Source: RPQJ01 sp963846315
Lineage (GTDB): Bacteria > Pseudomonadota > Gammaproteobacteria > Steroidobacterales > Steroidobacteraceae
Assembly (NCBI GenBank): GCA_963846315.1
Contig: CAWJVM010000005.1
Coordinates: forward strand, 186,001-250,000
DNA: 64,000 nt
Direction of reading: 5' to 3'
Shown: positions 25,028 through 34,100 of the stretch, piece by piece
How the letters are laid out: every line of letters begins with the position of its first letter
How positions within the stretch are numbered: position 1 is the first letter of the stretch
Position numbers and translations under genes: made by a program
Notes under the pieces: generated by a model
What the model was told of the DNA's origin: nothing
Seen by the model: the letters and a program-made list of their open reading frames with translations, nothing else
Databases searched by the model: none

Positions 25028-25102
25028 GAATGCGGCAGCCGAAGGAGTCGGGCTGCGTAGTTTACTGATTTGCTTCCATCGCTCCAGTGGGCTGCACGCT
25101 CC

Positions 25103-28100
25103 TCAGTGCAGCGGGATCACGACGCGCACCGTCCCGGCGTCGCTGTCACGCAGGTCGGAGCGTTGCGCCCCATACGACAGGCTGAAGGTGTAGCGATCAC
25201 CGCCGATCAGCTCGAAACCACCCTCCGCGAGCCAGTGCAGGTCGTCGAGGTCGGACCCGACCTGCATCATCGAGGCGTCGCCCGGGGCGGCGACGAGCCC
25301 GGCGCTCACTTCCGTCATCGGGTCGGTCAGGTAATAGAGCGCGGCGAAGCGTGCATACAGTCGCAGGACCTTGTCACCGGTGTAGTTGACGGTGAAACCG
25401 GCGTCGATCGCCGGCTCGAGCCATGCACTCGTCTCGTCGTCGCCTGCAAGCCGGAGTTCCTGTCCGTCCGCCCCGTGCTCCTGCATTTGCTCGCCCCGCA
25501 GGTGCGCAACGCCCAGGTTCAACGCGGGAGCCAGGCGCCACGCACCGAGGTCGAAAGCGTGCGTCACGTCGGCAACGCCCGCGATGAACGGTACATCGCG
25601 GTTACCGCGCGCAACGACCGGTTCCGTCACGTCGATCTGCCTGCGGACGGACTGGCCACTGTTGCCGAGGGTCAGCGTGCCACCGATCGACGTGGCACCG
25701 TAGGCCTTCCGGCCTTCGAAGCCGGCCTGGAACAACGTTGTCTCGCCGCGCCAGCGGCCGTCGAAGCCCGCGGAATTGTTGTGCTCGAAGCCCGCGGCGA
25801 GGCCGTAAGTCCAGTCATTGTCGCCACTCTTCTGTCGCCCCAGCGAGAGGCGGCGCGCGGTCTCGTAGGTTGCCGGGAAGCCGGCAGCCTCGTCACGATT
25901 CGAAGCATCGACGTCGAACCGCATCCACACGCAATCGTCGCCCCCGCTGGCGGACGTCGTCGCACCACAATCACTCACGACGCGCGCAAAGCGCTGCACG
26001 CTGCCGAGCGTCAGCGCCTGTTGCTCCGCATAGAACTCGGGCCCCAGTTGCGTCAGCAGCAGGCTGTACGGTGCGAGTTCCGTCTGCGCGACGAGCGACT
26101 CGATAGTGTCGCCGAGGATCGGCGCGCTGCCCGCTGCCTGCACGCGGTTCAGGTAACTGCCGACCTCCCGACGATTGCCCAGCAGCCCGTCGGGTGCGAA
26201 GTCGACCGAGTACGCGAGCACGGAGGAGTTCGCCGTGGGCTGCAGCAACTGATAGCCGATGACGATGGACTCAGGCGCCTGCAGCGTGAGTCCATGGTCA
26301 ACCAGGCCGCCCGCGCCCTGAAACAGCGTCTTTTCGTGGTCGCCCGGCTTCACGGCATAAACGTTCAGGACCGCAACCTGCACCGTGCCGTCAAGCTCGA
26401 CGGTACCCGTCGCTGACAGCGAGTCCACCGCATCGGCGGCGAAGTCGAGGTCGAAGTCCGCGATGCCGGTCGCCGTCTGCCCGAAGCTGCCGCTAAGGTT
26501 CGTGGTGACGACCTCGCCGTTGGCACCCGGGGCGAACAAGCCGCGCTGCAGCAGCATTCCGTCCGTCGAACCCAGGTTGAACGTGGCGCCCGCATAGAGC
26601 GACGCACCCACCTCATTGTCGAAGCGATTGAGTCCGGTGCCCAAGTCGACATTGCCGAGCACGACTCCGACGTTGGCGATCGAGTCATCACCGGCGCCGC
26701 CCTTCAATGCGAGGCCGGTCACGCCTGACAGCGTCAGCACCGAGCCCGCGTTGGCCAATGAATTGGCTGCACCGCCATCGAACTGTACGCCGATGCCATC
26801 GATGCCGCCGACAACGGCGAAGCCACTGCCGAGCGTCACGTCGATGTCGCCCGCGCCGTCGCGGCCCGCACTCTGGACGAACACGGCGACGGAACCATCG
26901 CCGAGCGCCGCGACATTGCCCTGAAGGTCGAGCACTACGTTGCCACCCTGCCCGGCGCCACCGGCGCTGCCTGCGAACTCGCCGTCGACGAAGCCGCCGC
27001 CGCCACCGAGGCTCTGGGCCACGAGGCCGTAGGCGTCCACACCGCCCGTCAGGACGTCGCCTTGCTGCGTATAGCGGATTGCGCCGCCATCGCCCGCATT
27101 GGACGCCGACGTCGTCACAGACACCTTGCCGGCGTCGGTGAATACGGCGCCGCCACCGCCACCAATGGACTGCAGGAACACGCCATGGGCCTTGGCGCCC
27201 GTCGTGGACACGTTGCCCCGGTTCGCAAACTCGACGCTGCCCGCGTCGCCGCTCGCACTGGCCATGCCACCGATCGTTACGTCGACCGAGTCGACGCCGA
27301 TCACCGTCGCGCCACCGCCGCCGCCACCGATGCTTTGCAACACGATGCCGGACGCGTGATCAGCGCGCGTGGAAGTGTCGCCCGTCAGTTGCAGTGCGAC
27401 CGAAGCGCCATCGAGGCCAGCACCTGCAACGCCGCCAAGGCGGACGGAGGCCGTCGGCTGCACTGCCGGCTTACCTGACGCGCTCGCGGTAGTCGCATCA
27501 CCTGCCACACGGTACGTCAGCAGGCCGCCGCCACCGCCAACGCTCTGCAGCAGCACGCCATGCGCCGCAACACCGCTGGTTGCTACCGAGCCCAGTTGCT
27601 GGTGCGTCACGGCCGCGCCGCTTTCGTCGTTGCCCAGCATTCCGCCGAGCGAGAATTCCGCCGCGCCTAGCGTACCGGCCGCCGCGTTCACCGCGACGTT
27701 CGCGCGCCCGCCACCGCCGCCAATCGATTGCAGCATCACGCCGAGCGTGTTTGCGCCTTCGGTGAGGACGTCGCCGTCGTGTCGGCTCGCGATCTCACCG
27801 CCGAGGTTCGCCAGTCCCTGCTGGCCGCCGAGCGACGAGCGCAAAGTAAACGGCTGGTTGCTTCCCGTGCCGTTGTCGACGATCCCGAGGTTCACGTCGA
27901 TCGTGCCGCCGCCACCGCCAACCGCCTGTGCGCTGTTGGCAACGCCGTCGTCGCCGGCAACGCCGAAGTCGCCCGTGTAGTCGAGTGCGGTGCGCCCGGC
28001 ACTGGAATCACGCGTGCCGACGCCGCCGACGTGAAACTCGATGACTGGCGCCGCCTGGCTGGTCGCCTGGGCCGATGCGTTCGACGTCTTCAACAAGTCG

Positions 28101-31100
28101 GGGATCAGATCCGCGGGATCGAAACTCGTGATGCCCGAGAAGTCGAGCGCGACGTGCCCGCCGCCGCCGTTGATGTTTTCGACGGCCACCGCGCGTGAGT
28201 TGCGGCCGAGCACGACGATGTCGCCCTGCTGCACGACGGTCGCGGTACCTGCCTGGCCGCCTTCGCCGCCCGTGACACCGGCGACGCCGAGGCCGCCGAG
28301 GGTTGCCGACAGTGCACCTGCGATGCGGGTGCTCATCGCGCCGCTGGTGAGACCGATGCTGATGCCGGCATCGCCGCCGCCACCGCCAGTCGTCTGCGCA
28401 TAGATGCCGTGCGAACGGTCACCACGCGTGACGATGCTGCCGGTGTTCGTGACGGTCACGTTGCCGGCATTGCCGCCCGTGCCGCCGGCGCCGCCGAGCG
28501 CGACCAGCGGGGTCTTGTCCGCCGTGCCGGAACCAATGACTGCGTTGACTGCGAGCGTGAGCCCGCCGTTGCCGCCGCCACCGCCGGTCGACTGCGCGAA
28601 CACGCCATGCGCGTCCGCACCGAGCGTCTCGATACTGCCCGCGTTCGCGACGCTCACCGCGCCGCCCGTCGCGCCTTCGCCACCCTTGCCGCCGATGTTG
28701 ATGCCGATCGACGTCGAACTCATTCCGCCCGTCAGGTTGGCCGAGATGATCGAACTGCCGTTGCCGCCGCCGCCGCCAAGGCTCTGCGCAAAGATTCCGT
28801 GCGCCCGCGCGCCTTCGGTCAGGACCACGCCACCGGTGCCGTCGGCACGCCTGGCATTGGTCACGGTGACGGTGCCGCCGGTGCCGCCCTTGCCGCCTTC
28901 GGTGCCGATGTTGATCAGCGCAGTGGTCGAACTCGATGCTGCACCGATCACATCGGCACGCAGGTTGAGGATCAGGCCGGCATCGCCGCCGCTGCCGCCG
29001 AGGCTCTGCGCGCGGATGCCGATCGAATCCGCGCCGAGCGTGTGCAAGACACCAGTGTTCGTGACCGTGACCGCCTGGCCGTCGCTGCTGTCGCCGCCCA
29101 GACCGCCGACGTCGATCGTGAGCGCACGCACGTTGGTACCGCGCGTCAGCACTTCGTCGATGACCGCACCGCCCTGTCCGCCGCCGCCGCCGGTCGACTG
29201 TGCGTTGATGCCGTAGGCCTTCGCGCCCTGGGTGAGGATGGAACCCGAGTTCGTGACAGTGACCGTGTCCGCGTCGGCGCCGATGCCGCCGCTGCCGCCC
29301 ACCGAAAGATTGATCGTCGTGCTCGTGCTCTTGCTCGCCGCGCCGACCAGGTTGAACGCCGTCGCGCCGGAGTTGCCACCGACGCCGCCGCCACCGCCGA
29401 TCGATTGCGCAAAGATGCCGTGTGCGCCTGCGCCGGCCGTGACGAGTGTTGCGCCGTTGTCGACGAGGACCGTGCCCCCGAGCGCGCCAGTGCCGCCCGT
29501 GCCGCCGACGCCCAGGCTGAAGGCAAAGCCGTCTTCGGCAATCTTGCTGCCGGCGCCGCCGCCGACACCGCCACCGCCGCCGACGCTCTGCGCCTGGATT
29601 GCGTGCGCTTCCTTGCCTGCGGTCGTGATCGAGCCACTCGCCGTCACTTCGACGTCGCCGGCCTCGCCACCCTTGCCGCCTTCGAGACCGACCTGCATCT
29701 CGACCGCCACGTCCGTGGCCTCGTCCTTGCCTTCCTTGCCCTTCGACTCGAACTCGAAGCCGAGTTCGAACGTGCCACTCTTGCCGCCGCCATTGCCGAC
29801 GCTCTGCGCAAAGATACCGACCGCGCGGTTGCCGCCCGTCTGCAGCGCACCAGCGGAGGTGACGTCGACGTTGCCGCCGAGCCCACCCTCGCCGCCCTTG
29901 CGGCCGATGCTCAGGTCGAGCGAACCGCTGGTCTCGAACGTGGTGATGCTGTTCTCGTCGACATTGCCGCCGCCGCCACCGACGCTCTGCGCGAAGATCG
30001 CCGAGGAGTCGTCACCCGCCGTCAGGATCGTGCCGGCATGGTCGACCGTGACGAGCTTGCCATCGCCACCTTCACCCGGTCCGCCGCCGACTGCGACGTT
30101 GAGGCCCTTCGCACCCTGCGCGTAGGCAAAGCCCAGGTTGATCGCGGCATTGCCGCCACCGCCGCCGATCGACTGCGCGAGGATGCCGTCGCTGTTGCGG
30201 CCGTCCGTCTGGATCTGCCCGACGTGCTGCACGCTGACTTCGTTGCCGTGACCTGGATCGCCACCACCGCCGCCCACGGCCACCATGATCTCGCTGCCAC
30301 CCTGCTTGCCTTCGCCCTCGAGGCGGCCCTCGAGCACGAGGTTCGCGCCCGCATTGCCACCGCCGCCGCCGATCGACTGCGCGGTGAGGCCATTCGCCGA
30401 GTCGCCTGCGGTAACGATGAAGCTCGCGGCATTCGTGCCTCGCAGCACCGTCACCTTGCCCGCATCGCCGCCACCACTGCCGGTGCCGCCGACGCCGATC
30501 GCCACGGGGCTGCCCTTCGGCGCGAGCACGCCGGTTAGGTTCGCGCCGCCGTTGCCGCCGCCACCGCCGATGCTCTGCGCGAGAATGCCGTTCGCTCGCT
30601 CGAGGAAATCGAGCGCGGCGCGTTCCTCGGGCTTCAGATCTGCGCCTGCTGGCGCGGCCATACCGCCATCGACGACAATCGCGCCGTCGCTGGTCAACGT
30701 AACGGCCTGCGCATTGGCACCTTTGCCGCCGCTGCCGCCGACGCCGATCGCGACCGTGTAGCCCTTGCCGGAATTGAGGTTGCCGGACACGTTCAGGCCG
30801 CCGTTGCCACCGCCGCCCGCGATGCTCTGTGCCAGCACGCCGATGCCGCCGGCGCCTGTGACCGTGATCGCCCCGGACTGGTTCGCGATCACCTCACCAC
30901 TGCGATTGCCCTCGCCGCCGAAGCCGCCGAGGCCGAACACGAGCGAACTCGCAGACGTCGAGCCCGACGCGCGGATACCGCCGCTGATATTGAAGCCGCC
31001 GTTGCCGCCGCGTCCGCCGATGGACTGCGCGAGGAAGCCGATCGCGCCTTCGCCCGTCGCCGTGACGTTCGAGTTCACGGTCGCGTCGACCTTCTGGCCG

Positions 31101-34100
31101 AGACCACCCTTGCCGCCGAATCCACCGACGCCAAGCGTGATCTGGCCGTTCGTCGTCGCGCCGCCCGAGACGTTGGCGCCACCATTGCCGCCGCCACCGC
31201 CGATCGACTGCGCGATCACGCCGGAGCGCTCGTCGCCCATCGCCGTAACCTGGGCGGCATTGACTGTGAGCAGGACTTCGCCTGCGTCGCCGCCTTCGCC
31301 CGCGAAACCGCCGACGCCAAAATTGAGCCCCATGCCCTTGCCGGAGCCGCCGCCGGTGAGCGACATGCCGCCGCTCACGTTGGTCGCGCCATTGCCGCCC
31401 GAGCCGCCGATGCTCTGCACGACGATGCCGTTCGAGCCGTTCTCGCGCTGTGTGCGCGTGACGCCGTCCTCGACGACCTGCGTGACGCGCTCGAGACCGA
31501 GTGCGAGCACATTGCCCGTCACGTGCGCGGTGACGTCGTCCGCCGCGCCACCGCCGCCGCCGAAGCCGCCGAGCCCGAACGACAGCGAGATCGCGTCCTT
31601 CGTCGACGAAGCCGACACTGCGCCCGAAACGTTGATGCCACCGCTGCCGCCGCCGCCACCAACGCTCTGCACGACGATGCCGTCCGCGTTGGTGCCGTCG
31701 GTCTGTGTCGCGCCCGTGCGAGTCAGGAAAACTTCACCGCCTTTGCCGCCGCCCGCACCAAAGCCGCCGATGCCGATCGACGCTGCCGCACCGCTGTCCG
31801 CAGACAGATCGAGCGAGCCCGAGACATTGAGGCCGCCGTTGCCGCCACCGCCGCCGATGCTCTGGGCGATCACGCCCGTGGCATCGTCACCCGTGGTAGT
31901 GACTGTGCCGAGCACGGTGCCCGTGACCAGCTTTGCTTCGCCACCGACGTCGCCCGAGCCGCCGACACCGACCGCAACGGAACCGCCGAGTTCTTTCGAC
32001 GCGCGCACGCTGCCTGAAACGTTGATGCCGCCGCTGCCACCGCCGCCGCCGACGCTTTGCAGCAGCACGCCCGTGGCACGATCGCCTGCGGTCGTCACGT
32101 TCGCGTCGACGTAGCCGAGCACTTCACCGCCCGCGCCACCGCCGCCGCCTGAACCACCGACGCCGACTGCGACCGACCCGGAACCCGACTTGGTCGCGGT
32201 CACGCTACCGGCCACGTTGAGGCCGCCCGTGCCGCCGCCGCCACCAATGCTCTGCATGATGATCGCAGTCGCGTCCGCGCCGCGAGTGATCACGGTGCCT
32301 GCGACGTCCGCGTCGACCAGACCGCCGCCGCCGCCATCGCCGCCCGCGCCGCCGACACCGACCGAGACCGCACCACCCACGCCGGCGGACGCCGTGATGC
32401 CGCCGCTCACGTTGAAGCCACCGTTGCCACCGCCGCCACCGAGACTCTGCGCGACAAATGCATTCGAGCGCGCGCCGGTCGTCTCGATCATGCCTGCGCT
32501 GGCGGCCGTCACTGTGTTACCCGCACCGGCGCCGCCGCCGGAACCGCCGACACCAACGGACACGCCGCCGCTGCCCTTGGTCGAGGCCGCGATATTGCCC
32601 GCTACGTTGAACGCGCCGTTGCCACCACCGCCGCCGACGCTCTGGAACACGATCGCATCCGCGTCGTCGCCTTGCGTCTGCGCGTGACCCGCGTATTCGC
32701 CCGTGACCGTATCTGCGCCGCCACCATCGCCGCCTGAACCGCCGACACCCACCGACACTGCGCCGCTGCCGGCGCCGGAACCGGCAATCGAGCCGGAGAC
32801 GTTGAAACCACCGTTGCCGCCGCTGCCGCCGACGCTCTGCGCGAGCAGGCCGCCCGACCGCGCCATCGTCGTCGTGATGTCTCCATCGATGTCGACGATC
32901 ACTTTGCCGCCCGTGCCGGCGCCACCGCCTGAGCCACCCACGCCAACCGCGACGGCACCGCTGGCCGAACCTGCGCCCGCCACCGACGCCGACACGTTGA
33001 AGCCACCGTTGCCACCGCTGCCGCCGACCGCCTGCAGCACGATCGCCGTCGCGTCCGTGCCCTCGGTCGTGACGTCGCCGAGCCAGGTCGCATCGACCTT
33101 GCCGGCATTGCCGCCTGCGCCACCGACGCCGCCCACGCCGACCGCGACCGCGCCCGCGGCCGTGCCGCCGCCTGCCGCGGACACCGCGACGCTGAAGCCG
33201 CCATTGCCGCCACTGCCACCGACGCTCTGCGCAACGATGCCTTCCGCCAGCATGTTCCTGGTGTGAATGTCACCGCCACCGTCGAGCGTGACTGTGTTGC
33301 CGACGCCACCCGAACCGCCGGCACCGGCGACACCGACGCCAACCGATACGCCGACCGTCTCGCCGGCCGCCGCAGCAAACGACACCGCGAAGCCGCCATT
33401 GCCGCCGCCACCGCCGACGCTTTGCGCGACGATGCCGTCCGCGTCCACGCCTTCGGTCAGGATCTGCGTGTCACCGAGCACTTTGACTTCACCGCCATCG
33501 CCGCCAACGCCGCCCTGGCCGCCGATCGCGACCGAGACGCCCGCGACGTAGCCGACGGTGGCCTGAATCGCGAAGCCGCCGTTGCCGCCGCCGCCGCCCA
33601 CGCTCTGCGCGAGGATGCCTTTGGAGCGATCACCGGTCGTGTGGATATACGGATCGAGCGCGGTCGGCACGCCGCCGAGATCGATCATACGTTCGTTGGA
33701 CTGGATCGTGACCAGCTTGCCCGCGCCGCCGCCCGCGCCGGAACCGCCGATGCCGACGCCCACGAACGCGGATGCCGAAGCACTGTTGCCACCGTTGCCG
33801 CCACCGCCACCGATCGACTGCGCAAGGATGCCGTGCGAGTCGGCGCCGAGCGTTTCGAGGACGCCCTCGTTCGTCAATGTGACCAGGCCCGCATCGCCGC
33901 CACCCGCACCGTTGCCACCGATCGTAAGCATCGCACCGCCACTGGTACCGCCGCTGCCGCCGCCACCGCCGATGCTCTGCGCCTCGATCGCGCTCGACAT
34001 GCGACCGTCGGTCGTGATCGTGCCGTCGTTGACGATCGTGACGAGATTGCCGGCGCTGCCGACGCTGCCCGTGCCGCCAAGGCTCACGAGACCGCCGCTG